Positions 8,714 through 19,184 of a DNA stretch of 64,000 nt are shown here, in pieces. Below the pieces are notes generated by a model. The model saw only the letters and a program-made list of their open reading frames with translations. It was not told the DNA's origin and did no database searches. How positions within the stretch are numbered: the stretch's first letter is position 1; every line of letters begins with the position of its first letter. Made by a program: the position numbers and the translations under genes. This stretch comes from Bradyrhizobium sp. dw_411 (GTDB lineage: Bacteria > Pseudomonadota > Alphaproteobacteria > Rhizobiales > Xanthobacteraceae): the NCBI RefSeq assembly GCF_018449695.1, contig NZ_JAAVUY010000001.1, positions 1-64,000 of the forward strand. Reading direction: 5' to 3'.

Positions 8714-10084
8714 CTACTGCCGTCCCAGATGCGTCGCGGTCGCGACCCGGTCGAACCGCTCCAGAGACAGAATGGCGTCCGCAAGCTGATCGGCGCGGTT
8801 GTGCAGTACCGGGCGGGCCAGCGTCAGGAATTTCTGCGCCATCGCCTGCGCGTCGGGAAACGAGCCCGGTTCGCCCGAGGGATCGGGATAGAGGCGCTCA
8901 TGTATCCCGTCATCGGTGGTGATGCTGACGCGAGCCCCGAACGGATGGCTGCGGCCGACCTCAAGACGATCGTCCTGCACGACGTCGAACTTGTCAGCCA
9001 GTGCATCCACCGCGACATCGCCGAGCCGCTCGTAATCGTCCCAGCCGAAACGGCCCTGATCGAGTGCGACGGCTCCAGTGAAGAACATCGAGAACTGCCC
9101 GCCGACGATGGAGGTTGGATGCCGCTTGGTGGCGGCGTCGCCCGTCAGCGTGATGCCGTTGCGGTGCAGGCCGATCTCGACGCGCTTGACCTGGTCCGGC
9201 GTCAGATTGTGCTCGCGGCGCATCGCGATCAGCGCATCGAGCGCGGCATGGGTATAGCGGCAGCTCGGATAGGGCTTTACGCCGATCTTCATGGTCTCGT
9301 AGATCTCGCCGAGCCCGGCGACGGCCTTCTCGGGATGGGCGTTGTCGCTGTAGCCGACCAGCAGGCCATGCTTGCCCTCGACCGATTCGCTTGAGCCGAC
9401 GAAATCGTTGCGCGCCAGGGTCGCCGCGATCACTCCGTTCATGGCGGCGGCGCCGACCTGATAGCGCTTGTTCCATGCGCCATTGACCAGGAACTGCAGC
9501 GAGCCCGCGGCCTGGCTGCCGGAAACCCCAAACGCCGCGATGATCTGGCCTTTGGTGAGACCAAACAGTTTTGCCGCAGCGGCCGCCGCGCCATAGGTGC
9601 CGGCGGTGGCGGTGGGATGGAAGCCGCGCGCGTAATGCGACGTCGGATCGAGCGCATTGCCGAGCCGGCAGCACACTTCGTAACCCGCTACGATGGCGGT
9701 CAGCACATCGCGGCCGGAGGCGCCGACCAACTCGCCGATCGCAAACGCGGCCGGCACCACCGGTGCGCTCGGATGCAGCGAAGAATCCGCATGGGTGTCG
9801 TCGAAATCCAGCGAATGGCCGAGCGCGCCATTGAGCAATGCTGCGACCGCGGGCGTCCAGGTCCTGGTGTCGCCGAACACGGTGGATTCGCCGGTGCCGT
9901 CGAGCGCGAGCGCTTCGAGCATCTTGAGCAGCGAGGGCGTCGATTCGGCATCGCGCCGCGCGCGAATGGCGCTGCCGAGAAAATCCAGCGTCAGCACCTT
10001 GGCGCGCTCGCGGACCTCAGGCGGGATGTCGTCGAACCGGAGGCCGGCGACATAGGCGGCGAGGGTTGCGGTTTCTTCTGCCAT
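8714..10084 (-). CDS. MmgE/PrpD family protein
   Basis: A 456-residue member of the MmgE/PrpD family, which includes 2-methylcitrate dehydratase, cis-aconitate decarboxylase and iminodisuccinate epimerase. Visible family stretches are GHSLDFDDTHADSSLHPSAP (around residue 95), ATYGAAAAAAKLFGLTKGQ-like sequence and KPYPSCRYTHAALDAL in the second half. No prpB/prpC genes lie nearby, so a methylcitrate role is not supported; the substrate is unknown. It is followed on the same strand by the hydrolase gene 50 bases on, so the two may be co-transcribed. Confidence 0.93.
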   Translation of the reverse strand: MAEETATLAAYVAGLRFDDIPPEVRERAKVLTLDFLGSAIRARRDAESTPSLLKMLEALALDGTGESTVFGDTRTWTPAVAALLNGALGHSLDFDDTHADSSLHPSAPVVPAAFAIGELVGASGRDVLTAIVAGYEVCCRLGNALDPTSHYARGFHPTATAGTYGAAAAAAKLFGLTKGQIIAAFGVSGSQAAGSLQFLVNGAWNKRYQVGAAAMNGVIAATLARNDFVGSSESVEGKHGLLVGYSDNAHPEKAVAGLGEIYETMKIGVKPYPSCRYTHAALDALIAMRREHNLTPDQVKRVEIGLHRNGITLTGDAATKRHPTSIVGGQFSMFFTGAVALDQGRFGWDDYERLGDVAVDALADKFDVVQDDRLEVGRSHPFGARVSITTDDGIHERLYPDPSGEPGSFPDAQAMAQKFLTLARPVLHNRADQLADAILSLERFDRVATATHLGRQ

Positions 10085-10173
10085 GGCTTTGCCCCGGTTT
10101 TTCTTGCTCGTTCGTTCCCACGCTGGTTTTGGTACGGCTGCCGCGGCGCGCCGTCAACATCCGCCGCCGCGGG

Positions 10174-10653
10174 TCAGGCTGCGACTTGCCGCAACAAGGC
10201 GCGGACGACAAGGCGATGAAATGGCATGATGACCGCGAGATAGACCCGGCCAAGCAGATTGTGCGTCAGCACAATTGTGGTCGCGGTAACCCGCCGGCCG
10301 CGGCCGGAAGTGGCGACATCCACCACGACGCGAAAGTCCAGATGCCTGTCGTTTAAACCCGCAACAAGGCGACCCGGGGTTTCGCTCAGAACGGGAAATA
10401 TCCCGATGGTATCGGTGGCACCGTTCCGGCCCGGAACAGGCTTTTTCAAGCCGAAAGGCGTGATCAGAAAATTGCGTACTGCCAGCAATCTTTCGATCCA
10501 TCGCGGCGAGCGGCCCAGCATCTTCTCGGCCGCACGCCGCGCATCGAGCGCAGTATCCTCGATTAAAACACTAAATGCGTCGCTGAACTGCGCACCGGCC
10601 AACAGTTCACCGGTGGTCACATCGGGCTCAACCGTCTGAACTTGCATCGCCAA
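10174..10653 (-). CDS. DUF2867 domain protein
   Basis: At 159 residues it fits the DUF2867 family, a START/SRPBCC-like fold with unknown ligand: a central basic linker SPRWIERLLAVRNFLITPFGL, then a strand-rich part (GIFPVLSETPGRLVAGLNDRHLDFRVVV) and a hydrophobic C-terminal helix (YLAVIMPFHRLVVRALLRQV). It lies between the MmgE/PrpD gene and the MATE transporter, all on the minus strand but with gaps of about 90 and 40 bases. There is no signal peptide. The function is unknown. Confidence 0.82.
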   Translation of the reverse strand: MAMQVQTVEPDVTTGELLAGAQFSDAFSVLIEDTALDARRAAEKMLGRSPRWIERLLAVRNFLITPFGLKKPVPGRNGATDTIGIFPVLSETPGRLVAGLNDRHLDFRVVVDVATSGRGRRVTATTIVLTHNLLGRVYLAVIMPFHRLVVRALLRQVAA

Positions 10654-10690
10654 CCCCTTGCCGTGCGGCGGTCTGGAGCGTTGTAGCCGA

Positions 10691-12112
10691 TCATGGTATC
10701 CGCAAAACCACGCGGTCGGCCAGCCGCCGGAAGCGCAGGACGAGAAGCACGGCGTACACCACCGTCCCGCAGGACAGTCCGATCCAGACGCCGACGGCGC
10801 CCAATCCCATCCGGAACGCCAATTCGTAGGCGGCGGGGAATCCGATCAACCAGTAGCTGATCACGGCAAACAATAGTGGTATCCGCGTATCATTCATGCC
10901 GCGCAGCGAACCTGCCGCGACGGTCTGGATGCCATCGGCGATAAAGAAAGTCGCGCCGACCATCAGAAGCATCGCGGTGAGATCGATCACGCCACCGCCG
11001 CTCTCGGCACCATCGCCGAAGAAAAACCGCGCGATCGCAAATCGTCCGAGGACCACAACCAAAGTCATCGCGGTCATGAAGACAATACCAAGACTGGTCG
11101 CGACCGATCCCGCACGATGGACGGCCGGCGCGTCGCCGCGCCCGACCGCGTGACCGACACGCACGGTCGCGGCCATGCCGATGCCGAACGGAACCATGAA
11201 CAAAATCGCCGCGATCTGCAGCGCAACCTGATGGGCCGCCAGCGCCGTGGTGCTGATCAGGCCCATCAAAAGTCCGGCAGCGCCGAACAGGCCATATTCC
11301 AACAGAAATGACAGCGAGATTGGCGCCCCGATGACAATGAGTTGCCGCATCAGGGCCCCGTCGATGCGCCAGATGCGGCCCATCACATGATATTTCCGGA
11401 ACGGCGCGCGCTGCGTCACAAACCACAGGCCCGCGAAAAACATCCCGAAATTGACAATTGTGGTCGCGAGGCCGGCGCCGAACAGCCCAAGCCGCGGCAA
11501 TCCCAATGCCCCGTGGATCAGCAGATAGACCAGCACCGCGTTGGCCGGGATCGCGGCAAGCGTGATCCACAACACCGGCTCCGGCCGGTTGACCGCACCC
11601 GTGAAGCCGCGGATCGCCATGAACCACAGCGCCGGCGTAATGCCCCAGGTGAGACCCCAGAGATAGTCTTGCGCCAGATGCGCCGTCGCGGGCGCCTGAC
11701 CCAACGCCAATAATATTCGCTCGCCGTACAGCGGAAACATCATGATGGGGAGGGAAATCGCCAACGCGGCCCACAGTCCGACGCGAAGCGCGCGCCGTAC
11801 CTGCCGCGGATTGCGCGCGCCAAAGCCCTGCGCGGCGAGCGGCGCCACCGCAGAGACCAATCCCATGCCGAAGGTGAAGCTGAAGAAGAACACGGTATGC
11901 GCCAGCGCGGCCGCGGCGACAGCCACGTCCCCGAGCCGTCCGATCAAAGCCAGATCGGTTGTCATCATCGCGATCTGCCCGAGCTGGGTCAGCGCGATCG
12001 GCACCGCCAGCCTGAGCGTCTCGGTCAACTCGACCGCGAACTCATGGCCTGAAGCGCCCGCGATATCAGCCGCGACGCCGCGCCCGCGCTCCATTTTATC
12101 AAGGGATGTCAT
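10691..12112 (-). CDS. MATE-family multidrug efflux transporter
   Basis: A 473-residue inner-membrane exporter of the NorM/DinF type, driven by Na+ or H+. It has about twelve hydrophobic segments arranged as two similar halves, opening with LRLAVPIALTQLGQIAMMTTDLALIGRLG, the usual first MATE helix pair, and with APLAAQGFGARNPRQVRRALR in the first intracellular loop. The second half repeats the pattern (AHQVALQIAAILFMVPFG, RVGHAVGRGD). The substrate range cannot be read from the sequence. No regulator is adjacent. Confidence 0.95.
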   Translation of the reverse strand: MTSLDKMERGRGVAADIAGASGHEFAVELTETLRLAVPIALTQLGQIAMMTTDLALIGRLGDVAVAAAALAHTVFFFSFTFGMGLVSAVAPLAAQGFGARNPRQVRRALRVGLWAALAISLPIMMFPLYGERILLALGQAPATAHLAQDYLWGLTWGITPALWFMAIRGFTGAVNRPEPVLWITLAAIPANAVLVYLLIHGALGLPRLGLFGAGLATTIVNFGMFFAGLWFVTQRAPFRKYHVMGRIWRIDGALMRQLIVIGAPISLSFLLEYGLFGAAGLLMGLISTTALAAHQVALQIAAILFMVPFGIGMAATVRVGHAVGRGDAPAVHRAGSVATSLGIVFMTAMTLVVVLGRFAIARFFFGDGAESGGGVIDLTAMLLMVGATFFIADGIQTVAAGSLRGMNDTRIPLLFAVISYWLIGFPAAYELAFRMGLGAVGVWIGLSCGTVVYAVLLVLRFRRLADRVVLRIP

Positions 12113-12161
12113 GGAACATTACTAGCACTGCCGTTGGGTCGAAATGGTGACCATCAGCCCG

Positions 12162-13448
12162 TCAGCGCGCCGGCACGCGGGTGATTCGGGCGCCGAGCGC
12201 ATTGAGCCGCTCGTCGATGCGCTCATAGCCGCGTTCGATCTGATCGGCGTTGTTGATGGTGCTGACGCCCTTGGCGCATACCGCGGCCAGCAGCATGGCC
12301 ATTCCGGCGCGAATATCGGGCGATGTCATCAGCGCGCCCCGAAGCCGGCTCGGGCCTGCCACGATCGCGCGGTGCGGATCGCACAACACGATGCGGCCGC
12401 CCATCGCGATCAATTTATCGACAAAGAACATCCGGGATTCGAACATCTTCTCGAACATCAGGATCACGCCGTCGCACTGCGTGGCCGTCACGATCGCAAT
12501 CGACATCAGATCGGCCGGGAAAGCCGGCCACGGCTGGTCCTCGAGCTTCGGCACATGGCCGCCGAAATCGTCCCTGATCTTGAGCGTCTGGCCGGAGGGC
12601 ACGATGAGGTCGTCACCCTCGACCTCGCAGACAATGCCGAGCCGTTCAAAACCCATCCGGATCGAGCGCAGATGTTCGACGCCGGCCCGCGCGATACGCA
12701 GCGGCGAGCGCGTCACCGCGGCGAGCCCGATCAGCGAGCCGACCTCGATGTGATCGGGACCGATCGAATGACTGGCGCCGCCAAGCGTCGCCGGCCCATG
12801 CACAATCATGGTGTTGGTGCCGATCCCCTCGATGCGCGCGCCGAGCGCAACCAGGAAATGCGCGAGATCCTGCACATGCGGCTCGGACGCGACGTTGCGC
12901 AGATGCGTGGTACCGTGCGCGGCCACCGCCGCCATCAATGCGTTTTCGGTCGCGGTCACGCTGGGCTCATCCAGAAAAACGTCGGCGCCGCTGAGGCGCG
13001 ACGCGCGAAATTCCAGCCGCTCGGAGGCGGTGACCGTGGCGCCGAGCTGCTCGAACGCCAGGAAATGCGTATCGAGACGACGCCGGCCGATAACGTCGCC
13101 GCCGGGCGGCGGCAGCGTCACCTCGCCGCAGCGGGCCAGCAGCGGCCCCGCCAGCAGGATCGAGGCGCGAATCCGCGCGCAGAGTTCAGGATCGAGGTCG
13201 GCGGCGCGGATGTTTTTGGCATGGATCGCAAGCGTATTGCGGGAGCGCCATTCGGCTGACGCGCCGACCGACTGAATCAGTTCCACCAGCGTTTCGGTAT
13301 CGCGAATGCGCGGGACGTTTTCGAGCGTCACCGGATGCTCGGTCAGCAGCGCCGCGGCGATGATCGGCAAGGCGGCATTCTTGTTGCCGGACGGCTCGAT
13401 CGTACCGCTCAGCCGGTGGCCGCCCTCAACGATGTATTGGAGTGGCAC
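12162..13448 (-). CDS. murA: UDP-N-acetylglucosamine 1-carboxyvinyltransferase (MurA type, Cys-to-Asp)
   Basis: Transfers enolpyruvate from PEP to UDP-GlcNAc, the first committed step of peptidoglycan synthesis, in the cytoplasm. The 428 residues show the MurA/EPSP synthase fold: SGNKNAALP with the PEP-binding Lys23, and PPPGGDVIGRRRLDTHF in the active-site loop. The position equivalent to E. coli Cys115, the fosfomycin target, is Asp118 here. Asp at this position is known from mycobacterial and chlamydial MurA and leaves activity but confers fosfomycin insensitivity. The start codon is GTG. It could be a second MurA paralogue; only the rest of the genome can tell. Confidence 0.9.
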   Translation of the reverse strand: MPLQYIVEGGHRLSGTIEPSGNKNAALPIIAAALLTEHPVTLENVPRIRDTETLVELIQSVGASAEWRSRNTLAIHAKNIRAADLDPELCARIRASILLAGPLLARCGEVTLPPPGGDVIGRRRLDTHFLAFEQLGATVTASERLEFRASRLSGADVFLDEPSVTATENALMAAVAAHGTTHLRNVASEPHVQDLAHFLVALGARIEGIGTNTMIVHGPATLGGASHSIGPDHIEVGSLIGLAAVTRSPLRIARAGVEHLRSIRMGFERLGIVCEVEGDDLIVPSGQTLKIRDDFGGHVPKLEDQPWPAFPADLMSIAIVTATQCDGVILMFEKMFESRMFFVDKLIAMGGRIVLCDPHRAIVAGPSRLRGALMTSPDIRAGMAMLLAAVCAKGVSTINNADQIERGYERIDERLNALGARITRVPAR

Positions 13449-13465
13449 GCGTTTTTTCCCGCAGC

Positions 13466-14458
13466 TTATTTTAGACCTGGTTTATCGAGATTTTCGAGTG
13501 CCCGATCATAATAGGAAAGATCAAGATATTTCTCCGGCGCCGATGGGTTCTTTCCTTCATAGGAAGCCCGAAGCGCAAGAACGTTGCGAAATCCTGCCAT
13601 ATCAAATTTGCCGTCTTTCGCGAATTTTTCGGCATCTCCTGTAATAATATCGAAGACATCCGAGGCGAGATCTGGAGCCAAAGACAAGCGTCGAGCAAGG
13701 ATTTCTTTTGCCTTGGACTGATGGCTCTTATCCAAGGTCCACCGGACCGCCTCTATATAGGCCTCCAAATACTCAATGAGCGTCTCGCTGTGCTCCCTGG
13801 CCCATGATCTGAGCGTGTAACCGGCCGGACCTTGATAGGGGCCGATCATTGAAACCACCGAGCCTAAGTCGTTGAGCCCGGCTCGAATGGCTTGAACTGA
13901 AAAGGGTGGATTAATGAGCGCCGCCGAATTTGTGTTGTCATTAAGCAGGGCCTCTAATCTCTTTGGCGTGGCTCCCACCAGTTTGAGATTATAATCGCCT
14001 TTATTCAGCCCGGATTGCTTCAGGATCGAATAGAGTACGTAAGCATATCCGGTATCCGCACCATCGAGGACAATCGTTTTCCCTCTCAGATCGGAAAATG
14101 ATTTGATCGATTTCTGAGAAATAATGTGATTGTGGGCGTTATCTCCCCCGATCACCAGAGCAACGTCGACGCCATCGACGTCATGTATTTTTACGGCATT
14201 GTCCGAGGTGCTGTGAATAATTTGCCAGTTTCCAGCCGTTAAGCCTGGACCCAATTCGTCGGAGGACTGCGCGTTGATCAAATCAACATTCAACCCATGC
14301 TTCTTGAAGAACCCTTCCTCTTGGGCGACAAACAGCGGAAGATTTTGTCCCCCTCTGTAGACCATCACCTTCAGATTTATTTCAGCGGCAGTCACACTCA
14401 GCACGCCCAAAATATAGATGGCTGAGAATGCGAATATTAATTTCGCCGATCTTTTCAT
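13466..14458 (-). CDS. ABC-type solute-binding protein, NMT1/THI5-like
   Basis: A 330-residue periplasmic binding protein with a signal peptide (MKRSAKLIFAFSAIYILGVL, cleavage probably after TAA-like residues near 24). The mature part begins with INLKVMVYRGGQNLPLFVAQ and EEGFFKKHGLNVDLI, the signature of the NMT1/SsuA/TauA family that binds thiamine precursors, sulfonates or nitrate. No permease or ATPase is adjacent, so the partner and ligand are unknown. The gene is visibly richer in A/T, and in AAA, ATT and TTT-type codons, than murA and gyrB on either side, which suggests recent transfer into this core region. Confidence 0.85.
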   Translation of the reverse strand: MKRSAKLIFAFSAIYILGVLSVTAAEINLKVMVYRGGQNLPLFVAQEEGFFKKHGLNVDLINAQSSDELGPGLTAGNWQIIHSTSDNAVKIHDVDGVDVALVIGGDNAHNHIISQKSIKSFSDLRGKTIVLDGADTGYAYVLYSILKQSGLNKGDYNLKLVGATPKRLEALLNDNTNSAALINPPFSVQAIRAGLNDLGSVVSMIGPYQGPAGYTLRSWAREHSETLIEYLEAYIEAVRWTLDKSHQSKAKEILARRLSLAPDLASDVFDIITGDAEKFAKDGKFDMAGFRNVLALRASYEGKNPSAPEKYLDLSYYDRALENLDKPGLK

Positions 14459-14576
14459 GGCGTCCCACCAACTACAAAAGTCGTCGATCTCATCGACTGC
14501 GCCGGGCTCGATTTTGGGGACTCAAGCAAGAGTGGCTGTAAAGAGAGCCTGTACGAAGGAGGTCAGAAATCTGGCC

Positions 14577-17072
<2,496 letters not shown>

Positions 17073-17282
17073 TTATTTGTGCCATGAAAGGCGCGATGCG
17101 CCTAGCGCAAAGTATCTGTCAACAAGCTATTGAATAATTGGGGTTTTTCAGTGGTTTTTCAAGCCCTCCGGAGACCGATTCGACGGGCTCGCAAAAGCGC
17201 GATTCGCACGCCGATCTTGCGGCCCTGAACGCCCCGGTTGCAGCCGCCATGGCAGGGCGCCGGAGACCTGCTAGAGAGGCTT

Positions 17283-19175
17283 GTGACGCGAGTTTTGGAA
17301 CGACCCGAATTGTCCCAGCTTTCAGATCAATATCGGCCTGACATCGATGGCCTGCGCGCGATCGCGGTGCTGCTGGTCGTTGGCTTCCACGCCTTTCCGG
17401 AAGCTGTGCCGGGCGGTTTTATCGGCGTCGATATTTTCTTTGTGATTTCGGGATTCCTGATCACCGGCATCATCGCACGCGAGCTGGGCCAACAGCATTT
17501 CGGGCTGCTAGCGTTCTACGCCAGGCGAATCCGGCGAATTTTCCCGGCCCTGATCGTGGTGCTCGGCGTGACGCTGGTGCTCGGCTGGCTATGGCTGCTG
17601 CCGCAAGCCTATGCGCAGTTAAGCAGTGATGTGTTTGCCAGCGCTGCGTTTGTCTCGAACATCGCGCTCTGGCTGCAGTCCGGCTATTTCGACATCGAAT
17701 CCAGCAGGAAACCGCTGCTGCATCTGTGGTCTCTGGGCATCGAGGAACAGTTTTACCTATTCTGGCCGCTGATTTTGATGCTGGCGGCACGCCTCCGCCT
17801 GAGCCTTCTAGCGGTGGCCTCGCTGATCGCCATCGCGTCGCTTGCGCTTAACGTGGCGCTGATCGGCCCCGATCCCGTCGCGACCTTCTACCTGCCGTTC
17901 ACCCGGGCCTGGGAATTGCTGGCCGGCGCCGCACTGGCCTGCGGTTGGAGCCATATTCGGCACACCCCTGCCGCGAGCAATTTGCGCGCTGCCGCCGGGA
18001 TATTACTGATTGCGATCGCTGCCGGCGTACTCGATTCCAAAAACGCTTTTCCGGGCTGGTGGGCGCTGCTGCCCGTCGCCGGTGCGGCTCTGATGATATC
18101 GGCGCCGATGGCCTGGGGCTGCCGGCATCTACTAGCCAGTCCCGCCATGGTCCGGATCGGGTTGATCAGCTATCCGCTTTATCTCTGGCATTGGCCGCTG
18201 TTGGTATTCTCCGGAATCATCAAATTCGCCCCGTTGACGCTGCTGGAACGCGCGCTGATCGTCGGGCTGAGCTTTGCCCTGGCTTGGCTGACCTATCGAT
18301 TCATCGAGATTCCGTTCCGGTTTGGCCGGCCAACCCGGCCCAGAATCGCAGCGCTTTGTTCGGGCATGGCGCTGGTTGCGCTGGCCGGCGGCGTTATCGT
18401 CAGAGGGGACGGATTCGATTTCCGGCTGCCGGCGGAAATTCGCGACATGGCTGCCGTGAAGACGGAGTCTTTCAAATGGAGGTTCCGGGAGTGCCTGCTC
18501 GACCTCGGCCATGAAACTTCGTTCGCCGACGACTGCGTCGATCGCAACCGCCGCCCGCTGATCATGTTATGGGGGGATTCGACCGCCGGCGCGTTATTGC
18601 TCGGACTGCGCAAGGCGCAGGAAACCCACGATTTCGGGATCGCGCAGTTTACGTCCAATTCCTGCATCCCGGCCGTTAACGTCGACATATCAGGCGTGCC
18701 CAACTGCCGCGCCATCAATGACAAGGTCCTGACGCTCGCCCGCCAGATCCAGCCCGATATCGTGCTACTGCACAGCACCTGGGCCGGGCCGCTCGACGGC
18801 GTGGCCGCGGCGGTGACGGCGCTGAAGCAGCAAACCGGCGCGCGCATCATCGTGCTGGGTTCAGTGCCATGGTGGAAGCGCGGGCTACCGAACGAGGTGC
18901 TGCGCTATTTCATGCTGCATCGTCGGCTGATTCCAGAACGATCCGATCGCGCCACAGCCGATCCGTCCGAAGCGCGCCTGCGCGAAAAACTCACCCCGCT
19001 TGGCGCGGAATTCATTTCGGCGTGGGAAACCCTATGCAACGCGGATGGCTGCCTGGCGCGTATCGGCGATACCGCGCAAGATATCTCGGCCAGCGATCAG
19101 GTGCACCTGACCGAAAAAGGATCGATCTTTCTGATCCAATCCATCATCGGCAGGGTGCTTGCGCCGCATCAATAG
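17283..19175 (+). CDS. Acyltransferase 3 with C-terminal SGNH domain (OafA type)
   Basis: An inner-membrane O-acyltransferase that probably acetylates a surface glycan such as LPS or exopolysaccharide. About 630 residues: a membrane domain of about ten segments beginning YRPDIDGLRAIAVLLVVGFH, followed by GFIGVDIFFVISGFLI and FYARRIRRIFPAL, the acyltransferase-3 signatures, with LLHLWSLGIEEQFYLFWP further on. The C-terminal ~230 residues are a periplasmic SGNH hydrolase-like domain (MLWGDSTAG, and DQVHLTEKG with the late His). The start is unsure: GTG at 17283 or upstream TTG codons. It sits on the opposite strand from its replication-gene neighbours and is convergent with the next gene, 9 bases apart. 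Confidence 0.92.
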   Translation: MTRVLERPELSQLSDQYRPDIDGLRAIAVLLVVGFHAFPEAVPGGFIGVDIFFVISGFLITGIIARELGQQHFGLLAFYARRIRRIFPALIVVLGVTLVLGWLWLLPQAYAQLSSDVFASAAFVSNIALWLQSGYFDIESSRKPLLHLWSLGIEEQFYLFWPLILMLAARLRLSLLAVASLIAIASLALNVALIGPDPVATFYLPFTRAWELLAGAALACGWSHIRHTPAASNLRAAAGILLIAIAAGVLDSKNAFPGWWALLPVAGAALMISAPMAWGCRHLLASPAMVRIGLISYPLYLWHWPLLVFSGIIKFAPLTLLERALIVGLSFALAWLTYRFIEIPFRFGRPTRPRIAALCSGMALVALAGGVIVRGDGFDFRLPAEIRDMAAVKTESFKWRFRECLLDLGHETSFADDCVDRNRRPLIMLWGDSTAGALLLGLRKAQETHDFGIAQFTSNSCIPAVNVDISGVPNCRAINDKVLTLARQIQPDIVLLHSTWAGPLDGVAAAVTALKQQTGARIIVLGSVPWWKRGLPNEVLRYFMLHRRLIPERSDRATADPSEARLREKLTPLGAEFISAWETLCNADGCLARIGDTAQDISASDQVHLTEKGSIFLIQSIIGRVLAPHQ

Positions 19176-19184
19176 ACTTGCGCC

